This document shows positions 1 through 9,278 of a stretch of DNA of 64,000 nucleotides, in pieces. Every line of letters starts with the position of its first letter. Position 1 is the first letter of the stretch. Source of the DNA: Acidimicrobiales bacterium (lineage in GTDB: Bacteria; Actinomycetota; Acidimicrobiia; Acidimicrobiales; SZUA-35); contig JABDIY010000131.1 in NCBI GenBank assembly GCA_013003535.1, positions 1-64,000 of the forward strand, in the 5' to 3' direction. Under the pieces are notes generated by a model that was not told the DNA's origin, did not search any database, and saw only the letters and a program-made list of their open reading frames with translations. Position numbers and translations under genes: made by a program.

Positions 1-1401
1 AACGGGATCGGTGAAACTGGCACCGGCTTGCTGGTCTTCACGATCACACACATGCTGCGTGCGAGGCTGCTGAAACGACTCTCCAACGAAAATGTCGATG
101 ACCTGATCGAAACCACCAGAGCTACCCTCGGTCGACTCATCGGTCACGCCCTGGGCGAGCTCCCGCACTTGATAACAGATCAGGTGGCGTTTTCGGAACC
201 AGCGTTGGAGATTGCCCGTCTGATTAGCGAGATGCTCGACGATGCTGCTCCAGACGGCAAGCACACACGAAGCGCAGTGGAGCGCAATCTGATCCTGGTG
301 CCAATCGGATGGGATGCGTTGGCCGAAGAGGTGGCGGCCGATTGGCTCACTGATATCAGGGTCGATTCGGCTGCCGATTACACCATCTACAGCAAGGCCC
401 ATGACGTCCAGTGCCACGCCGAAGACCTCTACAGGCCGTATGTTCTTCGGAGGCTCCGAAAGGACCTGGATCGGGCGGTTACTCAGCAGGCGGTGAGCGT
501 GACTCGCCTGGCGCAACGCTTGGGTGTTTTGTTCCATCAGCCCGTCGATGGCGGGCTTAGGGGTGGTCAGGATCATGGGCGGATTGATCGGGCCCGATTG
601 GCCCAGATCGTAGCGAACCCGCTCAATCCGCACGTCCACGCTCTGCCGGCGAAGCGCCGAAGGACCGACGCCGCCGTCACCTTCCTCATCGACACCACCG
701 GGTCGATGAAGGTCCAGCGCTACGAAGCGGTTGCCGTGTTGTGTGACACGTTCGTTCGATCTCTGGAAACGATCGGTGTTCAAACGGAAGTGCTCGGCTT
801 CAGCACCGCCAGCTGGGCTGGAGGAGCGTCAGCAGCGAAGTGGCAGGCCGCCGGATCGCCACAAGATCCGGGACGCTTGGCCGACACGATGCACATCGTT
901 TACAAGTCGTTCGACCGTACGTGGCGGCAGAGTCGAGCTGGCATCGCAGCAATGCTCAGGTTGGATCATTATCGCGAGGGTGTCGACGGGGAGGCGATTG
1001 AATGGGCCGCCCAGCGTTTGCTCGATTGCTGCGCCGATAGAAGATACCTTGTCCTCATAAGCGACGGGCAGCCGATGGAGGCAACCACTGCAGCTCACAA
1101 TCGTGAATCATTGCTCCTCGATCACCTGCGATCTGTGGTGGATCGCGTTGAACAAACGACCGATATTCGCTTGGGGGCGGTTTCGGTTGACCAGTCGATG
1201 GAAGCGCTCGTGGCCAACTCGACCGCTGAAGATCTGAGCGGAACGTTAACCCTCAGTACCTACGACGTGCTCCACCACCTCTTCGCAACAAAAGGGACAG
1301 GCACCGGCGTTGCCGCAGAGTTGGCGTCACACCCCCCCTTTATGGTTCGTACATGCCACGCCAAGCACGAAAGAGCCGAGCCGGAACCTTTCACCACCTG
1401 A
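1..1401 (+). CDS. CobT-like VWA-domain protein (cobaltochelatase CobT C-terminal type), 5' partial
   Basis: Frame stays open to base 1 (NGIGETGTGLLVFTITHMLRARL). MIDAS-like FLIDTTGSMK, then VQTEVLGFSTASW, SFDRTWRQSRAGIAAMLRLDHYREGVDGEAIEWAAQRLL and YLVLISDGQPME, as in CobT C-terminal domains. Confidence 0.75.
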   Translation, partial: NGIGETGTGLLVFTITHMLRARLLKRLSNENVDDLIETTRATLGRLIGHALGELPHLITDQVAFSEPALEIARLISEMLDDAAPDGKHTRSAVERNLILVPIGWDALAEEVAADWLTDIRVDSAADYTIYSKAHDVQCHAEDLYRPYVLRRLRKDLDRAVTQQAVSVTRLAQRLGVLFHQPVDGGLRGGQDHGRIDRARLAQIVANPLNPHVHALPAKRRRTDAAVTFLIDTTGSMKVQRYEAVAVLCDTFVRSLETIGVQTEVLGFSTASWAGGASAAKWQAAGSPQDPGRLADTMHIVYKSFDRTWRQSRAGIAAMLRLDHYREGVDGEAIEWAAQRLLDCCADRRYLVLISDGQPMEATTAAHNRESLLLDHLRSVVDRVEQTTDIRLGAVSVDQSMEALVANSTAEDLSGTLTLSTYDVLHHLFATKGTGTGVAAELASHPPFMVRTCHAKHERAEPEPFTT

Positions 1402-2186
1402 CCAACCGCGGCGCTCGAAAACTCCCGATCTTTGGAGATGCGGAGGATCGGTCCTTCTTCCTTTGGATCCTCGGCGATTTCGCAGAACGATTTGATGTCG
1501 GTGTACATGCGTACTGCCTGATGACCAACCACTTCCATCTACTGGCTGAAGGATCCGTAGATCAGCTTTCGGAAGCAATGCATCGACTTGGCTTCCTCTA
1601 CACCCGCAACTTCAATGATAGGAACGGGTTCGACGGACCGCTGTTCCGAGGCCGGTACTACTCCAACCCAATTCGTGATGACGACTACTTCCGTAACGCC
1701 GTTCGATATATCCACCGGAACCCGGTTGCGATCGACCCGTCTGCTCCGCTGTCTTCTTATCGCTGGTCGAGCCACGCCGTCTACCTTGGCCGGCGGCCGT
1801 CCGGGTGGGTTCAGACCGAGCGAGCAATGGAGCTGTTCGGCGGCTCGCGGCAGACCTATCGCGAGTTCGTAGAGACAGGGGAGTCGGTCACCCGATCGGA
1901 CGTTATTGAGTGCGTGGCTCGCGTGAGTGGTATACCGCCTCAGGAAGTGCTCGTTCGTATTCGAGGCGCCTCCAACCGACCGGCCCAAGTCTGCATCACG
2001 TTGCTGAGGGAAGTCGTCGGCGAATCGATCGCAGATCTCTCGAGGCTCCTAGGTATGAAGCCGGGCAGCGTGCGAGCGGCGCTAAGTAGGACCCGCAGTG
2101 CGCTCGAAGGTGATGCAGATCTTGCCAGACTGTACGCAGAAGCGAAAGAAGCGCTGGGGCCTGTCCCTATTGTTGCGTTGCGATGA
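1353..2186 (+). mobile_element. REP-associated tyrosine transposase (RAYT, Y1/IS200-like HUH) with C-terminal DnaA-like HTH
   Basis: MPRQARKSRAGTFHHLTNRGARKLPIF...AYCLMTNHFHLL...GPLFRGRYYSNPI..YFRNAVRYIHRNPV; C-terminal LLREVVGESIADLSRLLGMKPGSVRAAL resembles a DnaA C-terminal HTH. Confidence 0.85.
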
Positions 2187-3042
2187 CGGCCACGTTGACG
2201 ATGTCCTGGGCACTGCAGCCCCGGGAGAGATCGTGCATCACACCGTTGAGACCTTGCAGGAGCGGACCAAAGGCTTGGGCCCCACCCAACCGCTCGGTGA
2301 TCTTGTAGGCGATGTTGCCGCTGTCGAGATCGGGAAAGATGAAAACGTTGGCCTTGCCGGCCACCGGAGAGCCGGGCGCCTTCTTGGCGGCAACCTCAGG
2401 AACCCATGCGGCATCGAACTGGAGTTCCCCATCGAGCACGAGGTTTGGTTGGAGTAACTGCGCTATCGCCGTGGCTTCACGAACCTTCTGGACCCGAGCG
2501 TGGTCAGCGCTGCCCTTTGTCGAAAAGCTGAGCATGGCCACCCGCGGTTCCTCCTCGGCTAGCCGAGCGAATGTCTGAGCCGACGCAACTGCCACAGCGG
2601 CGAGCTGCTCTGCGGTGGGATCCGGGAGGACACCGCAGTCGCCGTAGACGATCGGGGTGCCATCAGGCAGGACGAAGAAGAAGCAGCTGCTGACCGCCGC
2701 AATGCCCGGAGCGGTGCCCAGCACTCGAAGGCCGGTTCGAACAACGTCGGCGGTTGGGCGTGATGCGCCAGCCACACAGCCGTCGGCTTCGCCCACGCGA
2801 ACCATCAGCGCGGCAACGGCCAGCGGGTCATTGAGGTCGACCGCCTTCTGAAGACTCCCGGCTGCTTCGATCACCGCCGGCGAGCAAAAGTCTGCCGCCT
2901 CCTCCACCACGAATGCGTCGGCCAAACCTCGTTCCCGAAGCAGGTACGCCGCCTCGTGGGCCCGGACATCGCCGGCATCGGCCAGAGCTATTCGTTTGGG
3001 AGCAGTTTGAGCCCGGGCGTACCAGCGTTCCAGGATCTGCAC
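2167..3042 (-). CDS. pta: Phosphate acetyltransferase (phosphotransacetylase) family
   Basis: PTA_PTB-like fold: [27 protein letters not shown]..., GAS(R)[100 protein letters not shown] start abuts the permease stop. Confidence 0.88.
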   Translation of the reverse strand: MQILERWYARAQTAPKRIALADAGDVRAHEAAYLLRERGLADAFVVEEAADFCSPAVIEAAGSLQKAVDLNDPLAVAALMVRVGEADGCVAGASRPTADVVRTGLRVLGTAPGIAAVSSCFFFVLPDGTPIVYGDCGVLPDPTAEQLAAVAVASAQTFARLAEEEPRVAMLSFSTKGSADHARVQKVREATAIAQLLQPNLVLDGELQFDAAWVPEVAAKKAPGSPVAGKANVFIFPDLDSGNIAYKITERLGGAQAFGPLLQGLNGVMHDLSRGCSAQDIVNVAVIATQQ

Positions 3043-4059
3043 TTAGCCTTTGCCCTGCCAAGGGATGAGAATGCTCTCAAGGAATCTGAGCAGGAGATCC
3101 ATCAGCACGCCAATGATTGCGATGATGATGATTCCCACCACGATGATGTCGAGCCGACTGAAGTTTCGTGCTTGGAAGATCATGGCGCCCAGGCCAGTGT
3201 CGGTTCCTACCAGTTCCGCGGCCACTAATGTTCCCCAGCTGACGCCGAGAGCCACTCGAATCCCGGTAAAAATCTCAGGCAACGCGTTGGGAATGAGTAC
3301 TCGCGAGAGCAGCTGCCATTTACTGGCGCCGAGCGAGTAGGCGGCACGCACCTTCTGCAGGCTGGCGTTTCGCACGCCGGCCCGGGCGGCAATGATCATG
3401 ATCCACACCGAGGCGAAAATGAGCAGTGGCACCGCCGCCTTATCGCCGATTCCAAACGTGAGGATGAACAACGGGATAAGTGCCAACGGTGGGATTGGCC
3501 TGAACATCTCCACCGGGGTGTCGAAGAACCCACGAGCTTTGCTGTTGAGGCCCATGAAGAGACCGATCGGAACACCGATAATTGTGCCGAAAAACATGCC
3601 GCGAATCACTCGCCAAAGACTGGCCCAGATCTGGGTCCAAATGGTCTTGTTCTGGAAGCCGTCGGTGAAGAGCGAGCTAGCAGCGGACCACGTGTCCCTC
3701 ATGGAGGGAAACGTGGTTGGGCCGATCAGTTGGGTATACGCGCTTCTGCCGCATTCCTCGGCGCGATTGCAGGCGGCGAGGAGCACCTTGTCCGTAGCGT
3801 CGGGGTTCTCCTGGGTTGCTGCGAAGTCACCGGGAAACCCCCAGGCCTTGGTTGCTACATACCAACCACCGATCATGGTAATTAGTGAGATGACGCTCCA
3901 CATCGGAAGGCTGCGGACAGCGCCAGCGTCGCCAAAGGTCACGGTTTTATTGTCTGACCTTTTAGGTTTCTTATCAGCAAACGTTGCTGTGAGCGCACCG
4001 CCCGATGCTCCATCGGCCGACGATCCCGAAATGAGCGGCAGGTCTTCGTTTCCTGTCAT
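3043..4059 (-). CDS. ABC transporter permease, NitT/TauT family (TauC/SsuC-like)
   Basis: BPD_transp_1 signature: GTIIGVPIGLFMGLNSKARGFFDTPVEMFRPIPPLALIPLFILTFGIGDKAAV...AAELVGTDTGLGAMIFQAR. RBS GGGAG before the ATG at 4059. Confidence 0.9.
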   Translation of the reverse strand: MTGNEDLPLISGSSADGASGGALTATFADKKPKRSDNKTVTFGDAGAVRSLPMWSVISLITMIGGWYVATKAWGFPGDFAATQENPDATDKVLLAACNRAEECGRSAYTQLIGPTTFPSMRDTWSAASSLFTDGFQNKTIWTQIWASLWRVIRGMFFGTIIGVPIGLFMGLNSKARGFFDTPVEMFRPIPPLALIPLFILTFGIGDKAAVPLLIFASVWIMIIAARAGVRNASLQKVRAAYSLGASKWQLLSRVLIPNALPEIFTGIRVALGVSWGTLVAAELVGTDTGLGAMIFQARNFSRLDIIVVGIIIIAIIGVLMDLLLRFLESILIPWQGKG

Positions 4060-4060
4060 A

Positions 4061-4858
4061 TCAAACTCCCGTTCCCATGATTTGCTCTTCCATCTCCCAA
4101 ATGAAACTGAGAATTTCTTCTTTGATCTCTTGAAAGTCGTCACCCTGTTTGAGTTCACGCGTGTCTTCGGTTAACGCCCGCTTGGCGAACGGGAGCTCGT
4201 ACACCTTCTCTATGCGGCCCGGTCTCGGTGCCATCACGAACACCACGTCGCCTAGTAGAAGAGCTTCCTCCACGCTGTGGGTCACCATCACGATGGACTT
4301 GCGGGTCTCGACCCAGAGGTTAAGGATCAGCCCCTGCATCTTCTCGCGTGTGAGCGCATCGAGTGCACCGAGAGGCTCATCCATCAACATCATCTCGGGG
4401 TCATTTGCCAGGCAACGCGCTAGCGCCACACGCTGCTGCATTCCCCCCGAGAGTTCGTATATCTGTTTTTCTCCAAAGCCGCTGAGCCCGACAATGTCGA
4501 GGAGCCGGTCCACCTCCGGCTTGTACTCGGCCGGCTTCTGGCCGTTCATGCGGGGGCCGAACGAGATGTTCTTGGCAACTGATTGCCACTCGAAGAGGGC
4601 TCCCTGCTGAAACACCATCCCCCTGTCCTTACTCGGGCCGTTGATCCTCTCACCACCCAGCAGCACCTGACCGCTGGAAGGGGCGAGGAAACCGGCGATG
4701 ATGTTGAGTAGTGTTGTCTTGCCGCAGCCGCTAGGACCCAGCAGCGTGAGCAACCGGCCGCCAGCGAGGTCGAAAGAAACGTCGCTCAAAGCGTGTACCG
4801 ACCCCCCTTTCGGCAGTTCATACACCATGTCGATGTTTTGAATACTGAGCGGTTTCAT
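4061..4858 (-). CDS. ABC transporter ATP-binding protein, NitT/TauT family (TauB/SsuB-like)
   Basis: Walker A LLGPSGCGKTTLL, ABC signature LSGGMQQRVALARCLANDPEMMLMDEPLGALD; RBS GGGGAA upstream of the ATG. Confidence 0.93.
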   Translation of the reverse strand: MKPLSIQNIDMVYELPKGGSVHALSDVSFDLAGGRLLTLLGPSGCGKTTLLNIIAGFLAPSSGQVLLGGERINGPSKDRGMVFQQGALFEWQSVAKNISFGPRMNGQKPAEYKPEVDRLLDIVGLSGFGEKQIYELSGGMQQRVALARCLANDPEMMLMDEPLGALDALTREKMQGLILNLWVETRKSIVMVTHSVEEALLLGDVVFVMAPRPGRIEKVYELPFAKRALTEDTRELKQGDDFQEIKEEILSFIWEMEEQIMGTGV

Positions 4859-4976
4859 CGGAGTTCCCCTTTTTCGAATCTGGCTAGCAACGACAGACGC
4901 CGGCAGCAAATAGCCACCGGCGCCTATCGTAAATCACGATCGGCACTCCGCCGAACGATTCATTGCTCTGTAGCTT

Positions 4977-6083
4977 CTACTGCGCCGCCTCGAGGTAGCT
5001 GGTGTCTACGAAACCGCTGAAGTCGCCGAGGACGGAATCGATTTGACCCAGTTCCTCGAAGGTCTGAAGCTGATCCTGCATTGTCTCGGCCACATTTCCG
5101 CCCATCCAGTCCGCGCTCAGTTGCTCCTCGATGGTGGGAAAGCTGAACCACAGGTCGCCGTCGAGGAAGTCACCGACATCTTCCATACCGGCTGCGGTAG
5201 CGATGATGGGATTGTAGGTGCCGGGATCTGAGGCCCACATCTGGTTGAACTGCTCGCTTGCTTTGAGGAAGTTGGTCACGACCTCGGGGTTCTCTTGACC
5301 GAAGGAGGTGGGGATGGCGTTGATGTCGTAGGTGCGAATGCCAACTTCTGACTCAGTCTCGGCCCCGGTGAGAATGGGTGATCCACCGGCATTGATCATG
5401 TCAACCACCGGGCCACCGAAGGCGCAGCCGACGTCGATATCACCGGTGGCAAACGCAGCGGCGGTGGCCGCGCCACCCTCGGCGGGAACGATCGAAAGCG
5501 AGCTGAGGTCAACGCCGAGGAAGTCCATGATCGACAGCATTTTGAAGTGTGTGACGTTGCCGATCGGGGTGACGACGGTCTTACCGGCTAGAACTTCAGC
5601 CGCATTGTCACGGGTCAGTCCGAGCGAATCCTGAGCAATGCAGTTGTCGGCCTCGGCGTAGGAAACGGCGATACCGACCAAGGTGAGCTCCGCACCGTTG
5701 TTTACATTGTTGGCAAACGGGGTGAGACCCATGGAGTAGCTGATGTCCACATCGCCGGCGATCATGGCCTCAGCCATTTCGCCGCCGGAGTTGAGCGGGA
5801 TCCAGGTGATGTTCTCCGCTCCAACTGCAGCTGCGAAGCTACCGTCCGCTTGGCCGATTTGTGCGGGCAGTGGCCACGCCGCAAAGTACGCAACGTTGAG
5901 GTTGTCGATGAGCGTTTCGGTCATTTCGCCGTCGTCGCTAGCGGCGCTGTCGTCGGCTGCGCTGTCGTCCGTTGCGGCTGAGTCGTCGGCTGCAGCACCG
6001 TCATCGCTGGACGCTGTGCTACCTGAGCCGCATGCCGCGGCGATCAGGGCCAGCATGGCCAGTAGTGCAAGAATCTTTTTCAT
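4977..6083 (-). CDS. ABC transporter substrate-binding lipoprotein (TauA/SsuA/NitT-like)
   Basis: Lipobox LIAAACGSG; Asp/Ala/Ser-rich linker; NLNVAYFAAWPLPAQIGQADGSF...DVDISYSMGLTPFANNVN...; start at MKKILALLAM. Confidence 0.88.
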   Translation of the reverse strand: MKKILALLAMLALIAAACGSGSTASSDDGAAADDSAATDDSAADDSAASDDGEMTETLIDNLNVAYFAAWPLPAQIGQADGSFAAAVGAENITWIPLNSGGEMAEAMIAGDVDISYSMGLTPFANNVNNGAELTLVGIAVSYAEADNCIAQDSLGLTRDNAAEVLAGKTVVTPIGNVTHFKMLSIMDFLGVDLSSLSIVPAEGGAATAAAFATGDIDVGCAFGGPVVDMINAGGSPILTGAETESEVGIRTYDINAIPTSFGQENPEVVTNFLKASEQFNQMWASDPGTYNPIIATAAGMEDVGDFLDGDLWFSFPTIEEQLSADWMGGNVAETMQDQLQTFEELGQIDSVLGDFSGFVDTSYLEAAQ

Positions 6084-6128
6084 ATCTCTCCCTTGAATGG
6101 TCAACACCTCTTCGGGCGTTAGAAGGTA

Positions 6129-6138
6129 TAACCGGTTA
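6129..6138. promoter_or_regulatory. Perfect 10-bp palindrome TAACCGGTTA in the leader between the aminotransferase and the ABC operon; possible operator
   Basis: Seen directly in the roughly 140-bp intergenic gap upstream of the substrate-binding protein gene. Confidence 0.25.
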
Positions 6139-6222
6139 ACGGAGTTCACCCTAGACGCGTTTATCACCCTGCGCCTTTCAAACCGGACAACCTCTGTCCT
6201 TCGTTCGCGTTGCACCAGCGTG

Positions 6223-7626
6223 TCAAGCGGGGTTCTGATCGAGCCACCTGTCGGTGTTGGAAAAAGCGGCGTCGAGACGAGTCTGGAGGTCGTCGAGAAC
6301 CGCATCGTCGGCCACGAGCGGCGGTGACGTGACGAGCATGGTGGCGCCGCGGTCATCGGGCCGAATGAGTAATCCGGCGTCTCGTAGCATGCTGTTTAGA
6401 CCACCGCCTTGAAGTGCGGTTCGCTGGGCATCGGACAACGGCGTGCCCGTTTCTGAGTCTGCTACCAACTCCAATGCGTAGAAGTAACCGAGACCTCGCA
6501 CTTCGCTGACGCAGTTGTGTTCGGCCATTAGCTCGTCCATACGTCGGCGGAAGCCAGCCTCGTTGTGCAGAACGTGCTGCATGATCCCCTCCGAGCGCAT
6601 CGCGGAGATATTTGCAACTGCGACCGCCGTTGCTACAGGGTGGCCACCGAAAGTGGCGCCGTGCATGTACGTGCCCATTGGCGAATCCCACACCGAGTCG
6701 ACGAGCGGCTGCCGGGCGATGAATCCGCCGAGCGGCTGATACGCACTGGTGACGCCCTTGGCGAAGGTGATGATGTCCGGCACAACATTGAACCGCTCGC
6801 TGGCAAAGAAATGGCCGAAGCGTCCGAACGCGCAGATCACCTCATCGGCGATCAGCAGCACGCCATACTTGTCAGCAATTCGGCGCAGTTCGGGCCAGTA
6901 ACCATTGGGCGGGACCAAACCACCCCGTCCGTTCTGCACTGGTTCGCAAATGATCGCCGACACCGTCTCGGGCCCTTCTGCCAGGATCATTTCTTCGAAT
7001 GCGGCCGCCGAAGCAAGAACATCTGGTGTGTCGCCATAGGTGTTGCGAACATGGCGGGTACCGGTCCACAGCATCGGCTCGAACGGGGTGCGGAACTTCG
7101 GCACGCCGGTGATCGAGAGGCCGCCAAGGGTTGTTCCGTGGTAGGACCACTCCCGGGAGATCACTTTGAATCGCTCAGTGTCGCCCTTGCTGAGGTGATA
7201 GCTGCGGGCGAACTTCACCGCCGACTCCACCGCTTCGGAGCCTGAGTTCACAAAGAACACTTCTTCGAGATCACCTGGTGCCTCAGCGGCGATCATGGTG
7301 GCGGCTTCGATGGCCGGGGGGTTCCCCCATCCCCAGGTGGGATAGAACGGGAGTTGGGCCATCTGTTCGGCGGCGGCCTGCACGAGGTCCATCCGACCGT
7401 GGCCGAGGTTGGTGCAGAAAAGGCCAGCCAGACCGTCGAGGTATTTGCGGCCATCGGTGTCGAACACGTAGCAGCCTTCACCGCGCTCGATGACACCCAT
7501 GGTCTGCTGTTTCCATGCCGTTCCCTTGGTGAAGTGCGGCATCAGGTGCTTCTGGGCGTTGCGGCGCTGTTCTCTGGTTTTCGTTTCCCGCGTCCGTAGG
7601 GTTTCAGCGTTTTCGATCACGGTCAT
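6223..7626 (-). CDS. Class III PLP-dependent aminotransferase (taurine:pyruvate / omega-amino acid aminotransferase-like)
   Basis: GRKYLDGLAGLFCTNLGHGR, FFVNSGSEAVESAVKFAR, LLIADEVICAFGRFG, PDIITFAKGVTSAYQPLGG (PLP Lys), TYMHGATFGGHPVA. RBS GGAGG 8 nt before the ATG at 7626. Substrate inferred from neighbours. Confidence 0.85.
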   Translation of the reverse strand: MTVIENAETLRTRETKTREQRRNAQKHLMPHFTKGTAWKQQTMGVIERGEGCYVFDTDGRKYLDGLAGLFCTNLGHGRMDLVQAAAEQMAQLPFYPTWGWGNPPAIEAATMIAAEAPGDLEEVFFVNSGSEAVESAVKFARSYHLSKGDTERFKVISREWSYHGTTLGGLSITGVPKFRTPFEPMLWTGTRHVRNTYGDTPDVLASAAAFEEMILAEGPETVSAIICEPVQNGRGGLVPPNGYWPELRRIADKYGVLLIADEVICAFGRFGHFFASERFNVVPDIITFAKGVTSAYQPLGGFIARQPLVDSVWDSPMGTYMHGATFGGHPVATAVAVANISAMRSEGIMQHVLHNEAGFRRRMDELMAEHNCVSEVRGLGYFYALELVADSETGTPLSDAQRTALQGGGLNSMLRDAGLLIRPDDRGATMLVTSPPLVADDAVLDDLQTRLDAAFSNTDRWLDQNPA

Positions 7627-7744
7627 GGTGCGCACCTCCAGCAAGCGAACGCTGTGCCATGGGGCACAACTGTTAGTGTCTCTAGCTTAAACGCTTGAGG
7701 GTCTAACTGTCCATGAAAACGGGCAAGTAAAATGCTTGGATGAT

Positions 7745-8476
7745 TCACCCATCCGGCCAAGTGGGACTAGCGGCAGTCCTCCCGGTCTGCTCCACGATCA
7801 GGCAGGCGGTTGAGCGGTGCTCCGAGATGAGCTGTAATCCGTCCTCCACCGACAAAACGGTCAGTGCAGTAGCCAGAACATCAGCGGTCACGGCGTCCTC
7901 AGCTATCACGCTGGCCGATGCGATGTGATCCGTCGGTTGGCCAGTGCGAGGATCGATAACGTGTTTTCCGCGCCGAGCGGTCCCGCTGGTAGCCAGGCCC
8001 TGGTTGCTGATCGTGGCTCGCCGGAACGGCGCAACGTTGTCATAGGGGCGGAGGGGGTCCTCTATACCTACCGTCACCGATCCCGCCCCGAGATGCCGGA
8101 TATCACCCCCTCCGCTGATGATCACCTTCCGGGCAAATCGGGACGCTCGCCGACTGGCCTGATCAACGATGTATCCCTTGGCGATTGCATTCAGGTTGAG
8201 CTGGCCATCAACGTTCGGGTCGAACGCCCCGCCGGTGATGCGGCGCCAATTCTCTGCAGCGGTGACGACGGACCGCAATTGAGACGAAATCTCGCGTTCG
8301 GGCTCGGCTCGTAGTCTGGAAATGTCGCTGTTCGGATCAAAGATATTGAAGACCTTCGACTGAGCCCTGATCGTACGAAGCGCTCTCCGCTGAGCGAGGT
8401 GGAGTGCGAACGTCCAGCGTCCCTCCATGTGAATCTCAACCGTGGTCCCCAGCAGATCGGTGTGAAGGGTGGACAA
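7745..8476 (-). CDS. apbE: FAD:protein FMN transferase (ApbE family)
   Basis: LHTDLLGTTVEIHMEG..FNIFDPNSDISRLRAE..., FDPNVDGQLNLNAIAKGYIVDQASR, VIISGGGDIRHLG, HVIDPRTGQPTDHIASASVIAEDAVTADVLATALTVL. Confidence 0.93.
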   Translation of the reverse strand: MSTLHTDLLGTTVEIHMEGRWTFALHLAQRRALRTIRAQSKVFNIFDPNSDISRLRAEPEREISSQLRSVVTAAENWRRITGGAFDPNVDGQLNLNAIAKGYIVDQASRRASRFARKVIISGGGDIRHLGAGSVTVGIEDPLRPYDNVAPFRRATISNQGLATSGTARRGKHVIDPRTGQPTDHIASASVIAEDAVTADVLATALTVLSVEDGLQLISEHRSTACLIVEQTGRTAASPTWPDG

Positions 8477-8558
8477 CTGGGCGATCTAGAAACAGTAGGT
8501 CACAGCTGTACCCTCCACGTTTCAGTTTGTATTCAACTCCCACGGTGAGAATGGCGCG

Positions 8559-9278
8559 ATGAAGAATCCTCGATACCCGGCGGTGTCGCGCCGTGCCCTC
8601 TTGAAAGGTTCGCTTGGGCTTGGCGCGCTGGCATTGATTCCTGGGCTTGGGTGCGGCGATGGCGACGAGGCGGCGTTCGCCGGAGCGGCTGTTGATACCT
8701 CGCCTTCCGGCGACGATACAACTACCACGACGGCGCCCGCTGAGGCCAACGCAACCACTTCGGAAACCTCGGCAGTCGCCGAGACGACCGAATCACCTAC
8801 GCTCGGAACGGCGCTTGCGGCCGGCGCAGTCATGGAGATCAGCTTCACCTACCAACAGGCGAACGGTGGCAAAAACGTTCCTCCTTACGTCGCGGTCTGG
8901 ATCGAAGACACTGATGGTGAACTGGTCGACACCGTGGCGCTTTGGTTCGAACAGAGCCAGAAGGGTCCAAGGTGGCTAAGTGATCTACGTCGTTGGAACG
9001 TTGTAGATGAGGATCGAATACGAGCCGGAGGGTCCGATGTGGTGGATGTCGTTTCCTCGGCCACTCGATTGCCCGGCGCTTATAGCTTGGTTTGGGACGG
9101 CGCTACGATCGACGGTGGCCCGGCACCGGCAGGCGACTACTTCATCTGTATCGAGGCCGTGAGAGAGCGCGGACCGTACAGCCTTGTTCGCCAGTCCGTC
9201 ACGCTTGATGGGACGCCGTTTCTGCTCCCGCTAGCCGACGAGGGCGAAGTGGTAACAGCTTCAGCAACGGTTGCATGA
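8559..9278 (+). CDS. DUF2271 domain-containing exported protein (Tat/lipoprotein-like signal)
   Basis: SRRALLKGSLGLGALALIPGLGCG N-terminus; PPYVAVWIEDTDGELVDTVALWFEQSQKGPRWLSDLRRWN and GAYSLVWDGATIDGGPAPAGDYFICIEAVRERG. Confidence 0.85.
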   Translation: MKNPRYPAVSRRALLKGSLGLGALALIPGLGCGDGDEAAFAGAAVDTSPSGDDTTTTTAPAEANATTSETSAVAETTESPTLGTALAAGAVMEISFTYQQANGGKNVPPYVAVWIEDTDGELVDTVALWFEQSQKGPRWLSDLRRWNVVDEDRIRAGGSDVVDVVSSATRLPGAYSLVWDGATIDGGPAPAGDYFICIEAVRERGPYSLVRQSVTLDGTPFLLPLADEGEVVTASATVA

